Counted from the first letter of the stretch, positions 1-9,520 are shown. The stretch is DNA of 64,000 nt from Acuticoccus sp051016205 (GCA_051016205.1 CP136534.1:2604001-2668000), one strand, 5' to 3'. Notes: generated by a model from the sequence alone, not told the origin. Numbers and translations: made by a program.

Positions 1-115
1 AATGAAGCCCTGAGCCTGAGGGGCGCCGGCCGCAAGGCACGCTGCGCTCTTCGGCCTTGCACCCAGCGCCCCTCAGGCTCCAATCGGGCTTCAGCGACGG
101 CTGGCTCCGAGGAAC
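1..115. repeat. Dispersed hairpin repeat, copy 1
   Basis: Three nested inverted repeats are visible: 4-10 with 86-92 (7 bp), 12-26 with 66-80 (15 bp, perfect) and 32-38 with 54-60 (7 bp). The inner part, 33-59, matches 12862-12888 at 24 of 27 positions. A shared GGCTCCGA-type block follows in both copies. The copy lies 3' of the DUF4167 gene. The left edge may be cut by the window. Confidence 0.7.
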
Positions 116-157
116 AAGCTTGGGCCCAAGGTCCGTAGGGAGGGATTGGGGCCACCC

Positions 158-177
158 CGCCCAAGGTTGGTTGGGCG
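158..177 (-). terminator. Hairpin 3' of DUF4167 gene
   Basis: A perfect 7-bp stem (158-164 with 171-177) with a 6-nt loop lies 21 nt beyond the stop of the minus-strand gene at 199. No U-run follows, so it may be an RNA 3'-end stabiliser or a factor-dependent terminator rather than a classical intrinsic one. Confidence 0.4.
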
Positions 178-198
178 AGGGCGGAGTGCGGGCTGGGG

Positions 199-891
199 TC
201 AGCCGGCGGGATCGACGGGGGGTTGTTCGCCCAGGCCATTGGGCTCTGAGGCGGCCTCTGCGCGCGGCTTGCGGGCGCGGGTGGTGCGGGTGCGCCGTTT
301 GGGCTTGGGGGCCTCTTCGGTTGCCGCGTCCGCCTCAACAGCCTCATCGGTCCTGGCGGTTTGGGTGCTGTCGGCTTCGCTGTCGGCAATCTTGCCATTG
401 CGACGGGTGCGGGCGCGGGTGGGTTCCACGGGAGCGTCTTGCACGACACCCTGGTCCGGCGTGTCCTCCACCTCGACCTCGTCGGCGGCGCGATCGTGGC
501 CATTGCCATTGCCATTGGCGGCGACACGGCGGTTTGTGTCGTCATCTTCCTCGGCGGTGTCGTGGCCGTTGGCAACGCCGTTGCCGCGGTGCTCGTCACG
601 GCCGCCGCGGTCATCATCGCGCCGTTCACGCGGTTGCGTGTTCGACTGCTCATAGGCTTGGGCGACGATGCGATAGTAATGTTCGGCGTGCTGAAAATAG
701 TTTTCAGCCATCACCCGATCCCCCGACGACTGAGCGTCGCGGGCGAGTTGGGCGTATTTGTCGGCCACTTGGATGGCACTTCCACGGATTTTTACATCCG
801 GCCCGTTCGATTCGTACGAGCGCGCTAAAGGATTCGGATTCTTGCTCCGATTGCGGCCGCGAAGACGTTTGTTCGGGTTATTCGGTCTCAT
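199..891 (-). CDS. DUF4167 domain-containing protein
   Basis: The protein has 230 residues. The first ~90 carry the conserved DUF4167 block: a basic start rich in Asn/Arg/Lys (MRPNNPNKR, RGRNR), then a helical stretch including ADKYAQLARDAQSSGD and AENYFQHAEHYYRI. Residues ~95-230 are low-complexity, alternately acidic and Arg/Lys-rich (RRRTRTTRARKPR near the end), and likely disordered. The basic N-terminus suggests nucleic-acid binding, but this is inference; the family has no established function known to me. In alphaproteobacteria it commonly follows prmC, as here, although a 447-bp gap separates them and suggests its own promoter. Confidence 0.85.
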   Translation of the reverse strand: MRPNNPNKRLRGRNRSKNPNPLARSYESNGPDVKIRGSAIQVADKYAQLARDAQSSGDRVMAENYFQHAEHYYRIVAQAYEQSNTQPRERRDDDRGGRDEHRGNGVANGHDTAEEDDDTNRRVAANGNGNGHDRAADEVEVEDTPDQGVVQDAPVEPTRARTRRNGKIADSEADSTQTARTDEAVEADAATEEAPKPKRRTRTTRARKPRAEAASEPNGLGEQPPVDPAG

Positions 892-1338
892 ATGTGATTT
901 TTCTCGTCCGGGGACACACTATCGATCCTCTATGGATCGTCGAAAGGTGCAAGCGCTTTGCCGTCCTTTCCAAACCTTAAGGCCCGTTCACGGCGCCCAT
1001 CGTACAACACCGACATCGCATGACGTGAAGACCAGCCGGTTGACCGCCCCACCGGGCAACCGCAACAAAGATCTCCTGGCGCCGATTACCCGACGCAGCG
1101 TCGCCTTGCGCTGTCTTGCGTCTCTACTCTGACCGTTATGCCGCCACACGTGGCGTTGTGAACACGGTGCCCATGGTCGGGCTGGCACTCAATGGAGAAA
1201 ACGCCGCAGGTATGCCGCCCTCTCCATCGGCCGACGAGGCGACGTTAGCGTCTTCGCCCCACCATTCCAAGTCTTAATTGCTGGAGTGCCTCGTGAATCT
1301 CCTGTCCAGCACGGCCACTGTGACCGACCTTCTATTAC
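892..1338. other. 447-bp intergenic region prmC / DUF4167
   Basis: No convincing gene or known RNA is visible. There is a short 6-bp hairpin (CGATCC/GGATCG) near 925-941, and the minus-strand promoter of the DUF4167 gene should lie in the 892-1000 part, but no clear -35/-10 pair stands out. ORFs crossing the region are short and read out of neighbouring genes. Confidence 0.5.
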
Positions 1339-2229
1339 CTATTTGTTGAGACGGCGAAATGAAATCGCTCTTGCAGCCCCTGTCAGGTCATTGGCCACAT
1401 GGTCTACGCCAAGCCTATGAGCAAGAGCTTCGTCAACCACTTTCGTCTCTGCACGTGGATCGATTTCCACAATAAGCCGTCCATCTGGCTTCAGCATTGT
1501 CTCTGCCTGGGCAAAGACGGTGCGATACGCATCAAGTCCATCCTTGCCGCCATCAAGGGCAAGCAAAGGATCGCAGTTGCGCACCGTCGGGTCCAACTGG
1601 GCGATGACGTCGGTGGCGATGTAAGGTGGGTTCGACACCACAATATCAAACACCGCCGCCAAAGAAGCCCCATAGTTGCTGCGCACGAATGCCGCACGGC
1701 TCGCCAAACCGTGTCGGCCAGCATTGCGGGCCGCCTCGGCCAAAGCGTCGAACGAGATGTCGAGGCCAACGCCGTAACTGTTCGGCCGCTCGCTCAACAC
1801 CGCAAGTAAAATGGCCCCGCTTCCGACCCCTAGGTCCGCCACAAGGCTCGGGGCCTCCACATCGCGCAGAACCGACAGCGCAAGCTCCACCACCGTTTCG
1901 GTCTCGGGCCGCGGCTCCAGGGTCGACGGACCGACCCTGAGGTCGAGCGACCAGAATGCACGCCGGCCCAATATGCGGCCAATGGACTGGCCTTCCAGGC
2001 GCGCCCTTGCCCGATCCACAAGGGCACGGGCCAGAACAGGCGCCACCCTTTGGCGGGGGTTGGCAATCAACTGTGCGGTGGTCACGCCCAGCGTATCGGT
2101 GACCAAAAGGCGCGCGTCAAGCTCCGGCGTTGCCAGCCCACCATCACGAAAGGCCCGCTTTACACCATTATAGAGGCTTTGCAGTTCCACCTCCCCGCAC
2201 GGGTCGGGTAGGTGAAGCACATCATGCAT
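1339..2229 (-). CDS. prmC: Peptide chain release factor N5-glutamine methyltransferase
   Basis: PrmC methylates the Gln of the GGQ motif in release factors 1 and 2 using S-adenosylmethionine. It has 296 residues from the chosen start. The N-terminal helical domain is followed by a Rossmann methyltransferase fold: motif I near DLGVGSGAI, and the catalytic NPPY at residues 200-203. The open frame extends upstream to 2313, but those 28 residues lie wholly in prfA; the ATG at 2229 overlaps the prfA stop by 8 bp, the usual arrangement for translationally coupled prfA-prmC. Its substrate is the product of the gene just upstream. Confidence 0.93.
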   Translation of the reverse strand: MHDVLHLPDPCGEVELQSLYNGVKRAFRDGGLATPELDARLLVTDTLGVTTAQLIANPRQRVAPVLARALVDRARARLEGQSIGRILGRRAFWSLDLRVGPSTLEPRPETETVVELALSVLRDVEAPSLVADLGVGSGAILLAVLSERPNSYGVGLDISFDALAEAARNAGRHGLASRAAFVRSNYGASLAAVFDIVVSNPPYIATDVIAQLDPTVRNCDPLLALDGGKDGLDAYRTVFAQAETMLKPDGRLIVEIDPRAETKVVDEALAHRLGVDHVANDLTGAARAISFRRLNK

Positions 2230-3283
2230 CGGCTTCTGCCAAAAGGCGTGTTTGTCGATCGGTCGCCAGTGCATCGATGATCTCATCGAGGGCGACGCCC
2301 GCCAAGACATCATCCAGCTTATAAAGGGTCAAATTGATGCGGTGATCTGTCACGCGTCCTTGAGGATAATTGTACGTGCGGATGCGCTCCGACCGGTCAC
2401 CCGATCCCACCTGACCCTTGCGTTCAGCCGCCCTTTCATCGTCCGCCTGTTGGCGCTTTTGGTCGTAAAGGCGCGCCCTCAGCACTTCCATGGCCCGCGC
2501 CCTGTTCTGGTGCTGGGACTTTTCCGACGAGGTCACCACAATGCCCGTTGGAAGGTGGGTGATGCGAACGGCCGAATCGGTGGTGTTCACGTGCTGGCCG
2601 CCCGCCCCAGAGGCGCGCATGGTGTCGATGCGAATGTCGGACGTTGGAATGACAATGTCCACATCCTGCGCTTCGGGCAGCACTGCAACGGTGGCGGCCG
2701 AGGTGTGGATGCGCCCGCCCGATTCGGTGGCAGGCACCCGTTGCACACGGTGCACGCCCGATTCGAACTTCAGCCGTGCAAACACGCCCTTGCCGCGCAC
2801 GGCCGCAACCACTTCCTTAAAGCCGCCAGCATCGCCTTCCGACATCCCCATCACGTCCACCGCCCAGCCATGTTCGCCGGCCAGCTTTTCGTACATGCGG
2901 AACAGATCGCCTGCGAAAAGGGCCGCCTCCTGGCCGCCTGTGCCTGCGCGAACCTCAAGGATCGCGCTCTTGTCGTCGTCGGCATCCTTGGGAAGCAGGA
3001 GGACGCGGATCTGGTCTGACAAGGTGTCGATGCGCTCAACGAGGGCAGGGCGCTCGGCAGCGGCGATTTCAGCCAACTCGTCGCCGCTCTCCACAAGCTC
3101 GTCGATGCCGGCAAGCTCTTTTTCCGCCTCGCGCAGGGAAGCAACGTCGCGCACAAGCGGTTCAAGCTCCGCGTATTCTCGCGATAGCTCCACATACTCG
3201 TCCGCCGCTGGGCCGGAGGCCATGCGTTGTTCCAGAATATTGAAGCGGTCGACAACCTCATCGAGCCGCTGCCGCAGCATCAT
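2222..3283 (-). CDS. prfA: Peptide chain release factor 1
   Basis: RF1 recognises UAA and UAG stop codons and triggers peptide release. It has 353 residues, a normal length for the family. The peptidyl-tRNA hydrolysis motif GGQ is at residues 228-230 and the RF1-type anticodon-like tripeptide PAT at 184-186, which separates it from RF2 (SPF). Two consecutive ATG codons sit at the start; an AAGG lies immediately upstream, so the second (3280) is equally possible. It is 9 bp downstream of ptsP and overlaps prmC. Confidence 0.97.
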   Translation of the reverse strand: MMLRQRLDEVVDRFNILEQRMASGPAADEYVELSREYAELEPLVRDVASLREAEKELAGIDELVESGDELAEIAAAERPALVERIDTLSDQIRVLLLPKDADDDKSAILEVRAGTGGQEAALFAGDLFRMYEKLAGEHGWAVDVMGMSEGDAGGFKEVVAAVRGKGVFARLKFESGVHRVQRVPATESGGRIHTSAATVAVLPEAQDVDIVIPTSDIRIDTMRASGAGGQHVNTTDSAVRITHLPTGIVVTSSEKSQHQNRARAMEVLRARLYDQKRQQADDERAAERKGQVGSGDRSERIRTYNYPQGRVTDHRINLTLYKLDDVLAGVALDEIIDALATDRQTRLLAEADA

Positions 3284-3292
3284 CCTTCAGCC

Positions 3293-5557
3293 CTATATCG
3301 GAATGTCGTTTGCGTCCGCATACCGCGAAAGCTGATGTCTTATGTCGTCGTTGGCGCGGCCAGGTTCAAGCCTTGGCCACAACCTTGCCCTTAGACGGCC
3401 CACATCCATGGCGCGGATGGCAGCTTTCACCGGGCCGATGGCAGCAGGCGGCATGGACAGATGGGTAAAGCCAAGGCCCACAAGGCACATGGCCTCCAAA
3501 GGCCGGCTCGCGATTTCTCCGCACATGGTCACGGGAACGTTCTGCGCGCTCCCAGCGTCGGTAATCTTCTTCAGCGCCCGCACGAATGAAAGGCTGAGTG
3601 TGTCAAACCGGCCCGCAACGCGCACGTTCGACCGGTCGACGGCAAAGGCGAACTGGAAAAGGTCGTTGCTGCCGACGGACACAAAGTCCACCGCCGCCAT
3701 CACCTCGTCCAGCTCAAACAACAAGGAGGGCGTCTCCAGCATGACGCCGAGCTTCACCGATTCCGGCAAGCTGTGGCCGTGTTGGCGCAAAAACCGCCGC
3801 TCGCGGTCCACCAAAGCCCGGGCGGCATTGAACTCGGAGACCGTCGCCACCATCGGGAACAACAGGCGCAATTCCCGCCCCGCGGAGGCAAGCAGGAGGG
3901 CGCGGATCTGGCTGCGCAACAGCCCCGGCCTGTCCAGCCCTAGGCGCACCGCGCGCCAACCCATGGCGGGGTTCTCCTCCTCCACTTTGCGCAAGTAAGG
4001 CAGGATCTTGTCGCCGCCGATATCCAGCGAGCGGAACACCACGGGGCGGTCGCCAGCGCCCTCATAAATCTGCCGATAAAGCCGCTCCTGGGCGCGAAGC
4101 CGCGGCATGGTCGGCGCCACCATGAACAGGATTTCGGTGCGGAAAAGGCCCACCCCTGCTGCGCCCGATTCAGCAAGGTGGGGCATTTCCGACAGCATCC
4201 CCGCATTCATGGAAAGCGTCACCTCAAGCCCGTCGCGCGTGACGGCCGGCATGTCCTTCAAGCGGCGATACTGGGCCTGGCGCCTGGCACGGAAGCGCAC
4301 CTTCTCGGCAAAGACGTTTTCGATGTCGGCAGAGGGGCGAATGTGAACATCCCCGCCGTCAGCGTCCACGATGATCGCCTCGCCCGATTCCACCATGGAG
4401 GTGACGCCGGTCGCCTGGCCGACGGTGGGGATCCCCAGCGCAAGGGCAATCAGCGTCACGTGGCTTGCGGGTGTGCCTTCTTCCAGAACGAGGCCGCGCA
4501 CCCTGGCACGGTCATAGTCCAACAGCTCCGCCGCACCCATGGAGCGGGCAACGATGATGGCATCTCCCGTCACATCCGCCAGCGAGGTGGAGGAGCGGCC
4601 CATCAACTCGCGCAGGAGCCGGTTTGCAAGATCGTCCAGGTCGTGCAGACGCTCGCGCACATAACGATCGGTGGAGCGCATCAGCCGGGCACGATTGTCG
4701 GACTGGACGCGCTCGACCGCCGCTTCAGCGGTAAGGCCGGATCGCACAACGTCTGACATTTTGCGCGCCCAGCCGCGGTCCTGCGCAATCATCAGGAAGG
4801 CTTCAAGAACGTCGCGGTGGGCGCCCTCAGCGCCGATATCGTTGCGGGACAGGTGGGCGACGAGGTTGCCGCGCACCTTGTCCAGTGCCGTCTCAAGCCG
4901 GTTCAGCTCGTGATCGATGTCATCGGTGATCAGGCGCGTCACCACAACGCGGGGCTCGTGCAAGACCACACGGCCGAGCCCCACCCCTTCCGACAACATG
5001 ATGCCCGATACCTGCAACTGACGACGAATGTCGAGCGCGGCTGAGGCTTGGGGGATTGCTTCCAGCACCTCAGACCCTGCGATCTCGGCAATCACCATCG
5101 CTGTGGTCTGAAGCGCCTCCACCTCCTCGTTGTCGTAGCGTTTGGGGGCACGGTTTTGGACCGTCAGCACCCCAATCATGCGGCCGGAGCGCAAAACCGG
5201 TACGCCGAGGAAGGTGTTGAAATCCTCTTCGCCGGTCTCAGGAAGGTAGGCAAAGCTCGGGTGGTTGGATGGATTGATGATGTTGAGGGGTTGTGCGGTC
5301 TTCGCGACGCGGCCCACAAGGCCTTCGCCCACTCTCAACCCAGCCCTGTGAACGGCTGATGGGTTGAGGCCATGGGTGGCGTAGAGCTCCAAAATCCCGT
5401 CGGCGCGCAGGACGTAGAGCGAGGAGACCTCGGCGACCATGTTGTCGGCGATGATCCTGACGATCCTGTCGAGCTGCGCCTGCGCCTCGAACGGCGCGGC
5501 CATGACAGCGTGCAGCTGTTTAATCAGCTGCCGCGGGCCCGCAAGCGTATCGCGCAT
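3293..5557 (-). CDS. ptsP: Phosphoenolpyruvate-protein phosphotransferase, nitrogen PTS (EI-Ntr)
   Basis: PtsP autophosphorylates from PEP and passes phosphate to NPr (PtsO) of the regulatory nitrogen PTS, which signals N/C/K status. In its 754 residues the order is an N-terminal GAF domain (about 20-165), the EI N-terminal helical and swivelling domain with the phosphorylated histidine at 366 (ASHVTL context), and the C-terminal PEP-binding TIM barrel (about 430-720, including SVGSNDLFQF). The GAF domain distinguishes it from sugar-PTS enzyme I. It lies between lysC and prfA, an arrangement typical of rhizobia-like alphaproteobacteria. The partners ptsO and ptsN are not in this window. Confidence 0.95.
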   Translation of the reverse strand: MRDTLAGPRQLIKQLHAVMAAPFEAQAQLDRIVRIIADNMVAEVSSLYVLRADGILELYATHGLNPSAVHRAGLRVGEGLVGRVAKTAQPLNIINPSNHPSFAYLPETGEEDFNTFLGVPVLRSGRMIGVLTVQNRAPKRYDNEEVEALQTTAMVIAEIAGSEVLEAIPQASAALDIRRQLQVSGIMLSEGVGLGRVVLHEPRVVVTRLITDDIDHELNRLETALDKVRGNLVAHLSRNDIGAEGAHRDVLEAFLMIAQDRGWARKMSDVVRSGLTAEAAVERVQSDNRARLMRSTDRYVRERLHDLDDLANRLLRELMGRSSTSLADVTGDAIIVARSMGAAELLDYDRARVRGLVLEEGTPASHVTLIALALGIPTVGQATGVTSMVESGEAIIVDADGGDVHIRPSADIENVFAEKVRFRARRQAQYRRLKDMPAVTRDGLEVTLSMNAGMLSEMPHLAESGAAGVGLFRTEILFMVAPTMPRLRAQERLYRQIYEGAGDRPVVFRSLDIGGDKILPYLRKVEEENPAMGWRAVRLGLDRPGLLRSQIRALLLASAGRELRLLFPMVATVSEFNAARALVDRERRFLRQHGHSLPESVKLGVMLETPSLLFELDEVMAAVDFVSVGSNDLFQFAFAVDRSNVRVAGRFDTLSLSFVRALKKITDAGSAQNVPVTMCGEIASRPLEAMCLVGLGFTHLSMPPAAIGPVKAAIRAMDVGRLRARLWPRLEPGRANDDIRHQLSRYADANDIPI

Positions 5558-5579
5558 CCGGCCCTCCCTGCAACTTTAC

Positions 5580-6815
5580 CTAGTGCGTCACCTTATCCAG
5601 ACCGTATACGGAATGAAGGGTTCTGACGGCAAGCTCCGTGTACGCCGCATCGATCAAAACCGAAATCTTGATTTCCGATGTGGTGATGGCGCGGATGTTG
5701 ATGGACTTCTCCCCCAACGCCTTGAAGGCGGTGGCGGCAACGCCAGCGTGGCTGCGCATGCCGATGCCAATCACCGACACTTTCACCACGTCCACAGCGC
5801 CCACCAGTTTGCCGAAGCGGATGGTCTCGCGCGCGTCCTCGATGGTCGCCATCGCCCTTTCATAGTCCGCTTGGGGCACAGTGAAGGTGATGTCGGTGGT
5901 GGTTCCGTCTTCGGAAATGTTCTGGACGATCATGTCCACGTTGATGTTGGCCTGCGCCAGGGGACCGAACACGCTGTGGGCAACCCCAGGGGCGTCCGGC
6001 ACATGCCTCAAGGTCACCTGCGCCTCGTCTTGCGAGTAGGCGATGGAGGTGACGGCTTCTTCTTCCATGGATTCCTCCCCGGTGATCAACGTTCCCGGCG
6101 GCGCAATGGATGGATCGGTAAAGGTGGAACGCACCATCAATGGCACGTCGAACAGCATCGCAAGCTCCACCGAGCGGGCGCTCAGAACCTTTGCGCCCAG
6201 CGAGGCCATTTCCAGCATCTCCTCGTGCGACACCCTCTGCAGGCGGCGCGCGGTGTGAACAATCCGCGGATCGGTGGTGTAGACGCCGTCGACGTCGGTG
6301 TAGATGTCGCAGCGGTCCGCGGCGATGGCAGCGGCAATGGCAACGGCGGTGGTGTCCGATCCGCCGCGGCCAAGCGTGGTGATCCTGTTCAACGACGAGA
6401 TGCCCTGAAAGCCTGCAATGACAGCCACTTGCCCGCGGCCGATGCGCTCAAGAAGCTCCGAACCCTTAATGTCCTCGATGCGGGCCGCACCATGGGCATC
6501 GTTGGTGTGCATGGGGATCTGCCAGCCCTGCCAGGAGCGCGCCTCAACCCCGAGGGATTGAAGGACGATGGCAAGGAGCCCGCTCGTCACCTGCTCGCCT
6601 GAGGACACCACCGTGTCATACTCGCGCGCATCGTGCAGCGGTGCGGCCTCTCGGCACAGGTCCACAAGGCGGTTGGTCTCCCCGGCCATCGCCGAGACGA
6701 CCACAGCCACCTCATTGCCGTCTTTGACCTCCCGCGCCACGTGGGCGGCCACGTTGCGGATACGGTCCAGGCCGGCGACAGACGTGCCGCCGAATTTCAT
6801 CACGATGCGTGCCAT
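5580..6815 (-). CDS. lysC: Aspartate kinase
   Basis: LysC phosphorylates L-aspartate, the first step towards lysine, threonine, methionine and diaminopimelate. At 411 residues it is the single-domain (not homoserine-dehydrogenase-fused) type. The start KFGGTSV (residues 7-13) binds ATP; GRGGSDTTA around residue 150 is a conserved substrate loop; two ACT domains occupy about 265-411 and normally provide lysine/threonine feedback. The ATG is the first in frame and the gene is divergent from ubiG across 81 bp. It heads the lysC-ptsP-prfA-prmC run. Confidence 0.96.
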   Translation of the reverse strand: MARIVMKFGGTSVAGLDRIRNVAAHVAREVKDGNEVAVVVSAMAGETNRLVDLCREAAPLHDAREYDTVVSSGEQVTSGLLAIVLQSLGVEARSWQGWQIPMHTNDAHGAARIEDIKGSELLERIGRGQVAVIAGFQGISSLNRITTLGRGGSDTTAVAIAAAIAADRCDIYTDVDGVYTTDPRIVHTARRLQRVSHEEMLEMASLGAKVLSARSVELAMLFDVPLMVRSTFTDPSIAPPGTLITGEESMEEEAVTSIAYSQDEAQVTLRHVPDAPGVAHSVFGPLAQANINVDMIVQNISEDGTTTDITFTVPQADYERAMATIEDARETIRFGKLVGAVDVVKVSVIGIGMRSHAGVAATAFKALGEKSINIRAITTSEIKISVLIDAAYTELAVRTLHSVYGLDKVTH

Positions 6816-6896
6816 GGTGGGGAATCTGACGCGTTGCGAGCGGGGAACGCGCCGCTAGCTAGCAGGTCACGACGGCGCAAACAATGGTGAGAGACA

Positions 6897-7643
6897 ATGG
6901 CAACGACGATCGATCAGGCTGAAGTCGACAAGTTCGACCGTCTGGCGGCCGAATGGTGGGACCCCAACAGCAAATTCAAGCCGCTGCACAAATTCAATCC
7001 CGTGCGCCTTCAGTACCTGCGCCAGACGCTGACGCGCCATTTCGACCGCGATCCCAAGGCGCGCACCCCGCTGGAAGGCTTGGGTGTCCTCGACATCGGC
7101 TGCGGGGGAGGCCTTTTGTCGGAGCCATTGGCGCGCATGGGCGCCTCCGTCGTGGGGGCCGATGCCGCCCCGGTCAGCATCGAAGTGGCGCGCAGACACG
7201 CTGAACAAACGGGCGTACGTGTGGACTATCGCCTCACCACGGCAGAAGCGCTCGCCGAAGCGGGGGAGACCTTCGATGCCGTCCTTGCCATGGAAATCGT
7301 CGAGCATGTGGCCGACGTTGACGACTTCGTTGCCGCCTGCACCGGCATGGTCAAACCTGGCGGGCTCACCGTCTTTGCCACCATCAATCGCAACTTGAAG
7401 GCGTTTATGCTGGCCATTGTCGGCGCTGAATACGTCATGCGCTGGCTGCCCCGCGGCACGCACGAGTACTCAAAGCTCGTCAAACCCGCCGAATTGGAAA
7501 AAGCCTTTGCCGCCAACGGCGTGGTATCGCGCGAGACCATTGGCGTTGCCTACAGCCCCATTAAAGACACCTTTTCCCTCTCTAAAGACACCGACGTGAA
7601 CTACATGATCCTCGGCGTGAAACCGGGTGAAAGCGAGGCCTGA
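6897..7643 (+). CDS. ubiG: Ubiquinone biosynthesis O-methyltransferase UbiG
   Basis: UbiG carries out both O-methylations of the ubiquinone pathway using S-adenosylmethionine. It has 248 residues, normal length. The SAM-binding motif I reads DIGCGGG near residue 65; AEWWDP near 20 and the C-terminal PRGTHEY segment (about residue 185) are typical of UbiG. It diverges from lysC, as often seen in rhizobia-like genomes. Its stop codon overlaps the start of the next gene (TGATG). Confidence 0.95.
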   Translation: MATTIDQAEVDKFDRLAAEWWDPNSKFKPLHKFNPVRLQYLRQTLTRHFDRDPKARTPLEGLGVLDIGCGGGLLSEPLARMGASVVGADAAPVSIEVARRHAEQTGVRVDYRLTTAEALAEAGETFDAVLAMEIVEHVADVDDFVAACTGMVKPGGLTVFATINRNLKAFMLAIVGAEYVMRWLPRGTHEYSKLVKPAELEKAFAANGVVSRETIGVAYSPIKDTFSLSKDTDVNYMILGVKPGESEA

Positions 7644-8332
7644 TGCCACCGCGCGGTATCTTGATGGCGGTATTTGCCTTTGCCGCGCTCCTCACGTGGC
7701 CGGACGAGGGGCAGGCGGACACCAAGGAGCGCTTCGCCCTGCATGTTGCCACCGTCATGGAAAACGAGACCATCGCTTCCTACTACGATCAATGCCCCGC
7801 CGACATTTTCGAAGACCGCGCCAACCTGATGACGCGCGCGTTCGGAACAACCACCGAGGATCGCTACGATGCGTGCAAGGCAGACCTTGGCGGGTGCATC
7901 AACCAGTGCATCACCAAGAGTGCGCCTGGGTATTGCTTTTACGGTGCGCTGATCCTCCAAATGGCGGAGGATGAGGTCGGTACGGAGGCGAGCGACCGCC
8001 TTTTTGCCTTCGCTTGCGCTGTGGGGTCGGCCGCTGGGTGCACCAACCGCGCCGCTGCGACGCGCTCAGGCAATGCCGTCAACGATGCCCTCGGTGCGCT
8101 GCCTGAGGCGGAAAAGGACCGCTGCACCACCCGCTCCTTCATCGTTGCCTGCGAACACCTCGACCCATGGGGTTGCGCGATGGCGGGGGCGTCCTACCGC
8201 CTGGGTCTTGGTACCGAAAAGGACAAAACGGCTGCGGCAGCAGCGTTCGACAAAGCCTGTGACCTTGGTGGCGAAACCTTCGAAGCCTGTCGTGCCGCCC
8301 GCAGGATGGCCGAGTTTTACCGCGACGAGTAG
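7643..8332 (+). CDS. Secreted Cys-rich protein with Sel1/Hcp-like repeats
   Basis: This 229-residue protein has an N-terminal signal peptide (hydrophobic core about residues 6-18, likely cleavage after GQA near 26). It carries 12 cysteines in the mature part, an even number compatible with disulfides. The C-terminal half shows helical-repeat signatures such as GASYRLGLGTEKD and AFDKACDLGG, which resemble Sel1-like repeats of the disulfide-bridged Hcp type. It is probably periplasmic or secreted. No catalytic residues can be assigned. It starts on the last base of the ubiG stop and is likely co-transcribed; its 3' end is only 6 bp from the convergent aminotransferase gene. Confidence 0.75.
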   Translation: MPPRGILMAVFAFAALLTWPDEGQADTKERFALHVATVMENETIASYYDQCPADIFEDRANLMTRAFGTTTEDRYDACKADLGGCINQCITKSAPGYCFYGALILQMAEDEVGTEASDRLFAFACAVGSAAGCTNRAAATRSGNAVNDALGALPEAEKDRCTTRSFIVACEHLDPWGCAMAGASYRLGLGTEKDKTAAAAAFDKACDLGGETFEACRAARRMAEFYRDE

Positions 8333-8338
8333 GTCGCC

Positions 8339-9520
8339 CTACGCTGCCGCGCGCTCCCCCAGGAACGCCTGGATGCGTCCCACAGCCTCAAGGATCCTGT
8401 CCTTGGCGGCTGCGTAAGAGACGCGCACATACCCTTCCCCCAACGTGCCGAAGTCGGGCCCGCCAATCAGCGCAACGCCTTTTTCCTGCAGCAGCGCGTC
8501 CGCCAGGTCCTTGGCCTTCCAGCCGGTCTCGGCAATGTTCGGGAAGGCGTAAAACGCACCCTTAGGGGTACGGCAGGAGATGCCGGGGAGGGCATTCAGC
8601 GCCTCCACAACGGCTTTGCGCCGATCGTCGAAGGAGGCCACCATCGCTTCCGCCTCGTCCTGCGGCCCGGTCAGCGCGGCAACCCCTGCATATTGGGCCG
8701 GCGCGTTCACGCACGACCATTCGTTGACGGCAAGCTTGCGCGCCTTGTCGTAGAGCGCATCGGGCCAAAGTGCCCAGCCCAGACGCCACCCTGTCATCGC
8801 ATAAGTTTTTGAAAACCCGTCTAAGAGAATGAGTTGGTCGCGCAGCTCAGGGAACGAGCCCAGCGACACGTGCGCAAGCCCGTCATAGGTCATGCGCCCA
8901 TAAATTTCGTCCGACATCACCGCCACATCAGGGCGCGACGCAAGGATCTTGGCAAGCCGCGCCACATCGTCAGGCGGGGTCACGCCGCCTGTGGGATTGG
9001 CCGGCGAGTTGACGATCACAAGCCGCGTCTTGTCGGTGAGCCGCGCCTCAACGTCCTCAGGGGTAAAGGCAAACCCGTTCTTTTCCTTGATGGGAAGGGG
9101 GATCGGCGTGGCACCGGTATATTCAATCATGGAGCGATAGATGGGAAAGCCTGGGTCAGGATAGAGGATCTCCACCCCAGGCTCGCCGAACATGACGATG
9201 GCCATATACATCGTCACCTTGCCGCCGGGCACGATGAGAATGTGGGCGGGGTCGGTCTCAACGCCCGTGCGCACGGTCATGTCGGCGGCAACAGCCTCGC
9301 GCAAAGGGGCGATTCCCGTGGCGGGCGTGTAGCCGTGGTGACCGTCGCGCAGGGCTTTGACCGCAGCCTCCACAATGTGCTGAGGGGTGGGAAAGTCAGG
9401 CTGGCCGATGCCAAGATTGATGATGTCGCGCCCGCCGGCGGCCAACGCATTGGCCCTTGCAAGGACCGCGAAGGCGTTCTCCTCGCCGATCCTGTCAAAG
9501 CCTGAAACCGTGTGAAGCAT
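8339..9520 (-). CDS. PLP-dependent class I/II aminotransferase
   Basis: The protein has 393 residues and the aspartate-aminotransferase fold-type I layout. NLGIGQPDF lies near the N-terminus, NPTG at about residue 177, and the PLP-binding lysine is K238 within SKTYAMTG. The RVSYA segment near the C-terminus supplies the substrate-carboxylate arginine. It transfers an amino group between an amino acid and a 2-oxo acid; which substrate cannot be told from sequence alone (AspC/AatA-like or a broad-range enzyme are the main options). The gene downstream is convergent and the one upstream is an L,D-transpeptidase read the same way 78 bp away. Confidence 0.9.
   Translation of the reverse strand: MLHTVSGFDRIGEENAFAVLARANALAAGGRDIINLGIGQPDFPTPQHIVEAAVKALRDGHHGYTPATGIAPLREAVAADMTVRTGVETDPAHILIVPGGKVTMYMAIVMFGEPGVEILYPDPGFPIYRSMIEYTGATPIPLPIKEKNGFAFTPEDVEARLTDKTRLVIVNSPANPTGGVTPPDDVARLAKILASRPDVAVMSDEIYGRMTYDGLAHVSLGSFPELRDQLILLDGFSKTYAMTGWRLGWALWPDALYDKARKLAVNEWSCVNAPAQYAGVAALTGPQDEAEAMVASFDDRRKAVVEALNALPGISCRTPKGAFYAFPNIAETGWKAKDLADALLQEKGVALIGGPDFGTLGEGYVRVSYAAAKDRILEAVGRIQAFLGERAAA

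Noticed and set aside
57..980. 307-codon plus-strand frame over the DUF4167 gene
   Set aside because: Arg/Gly/Cys-rich shadow of the minus-strand DUF4167 coding region; no ribosome site.
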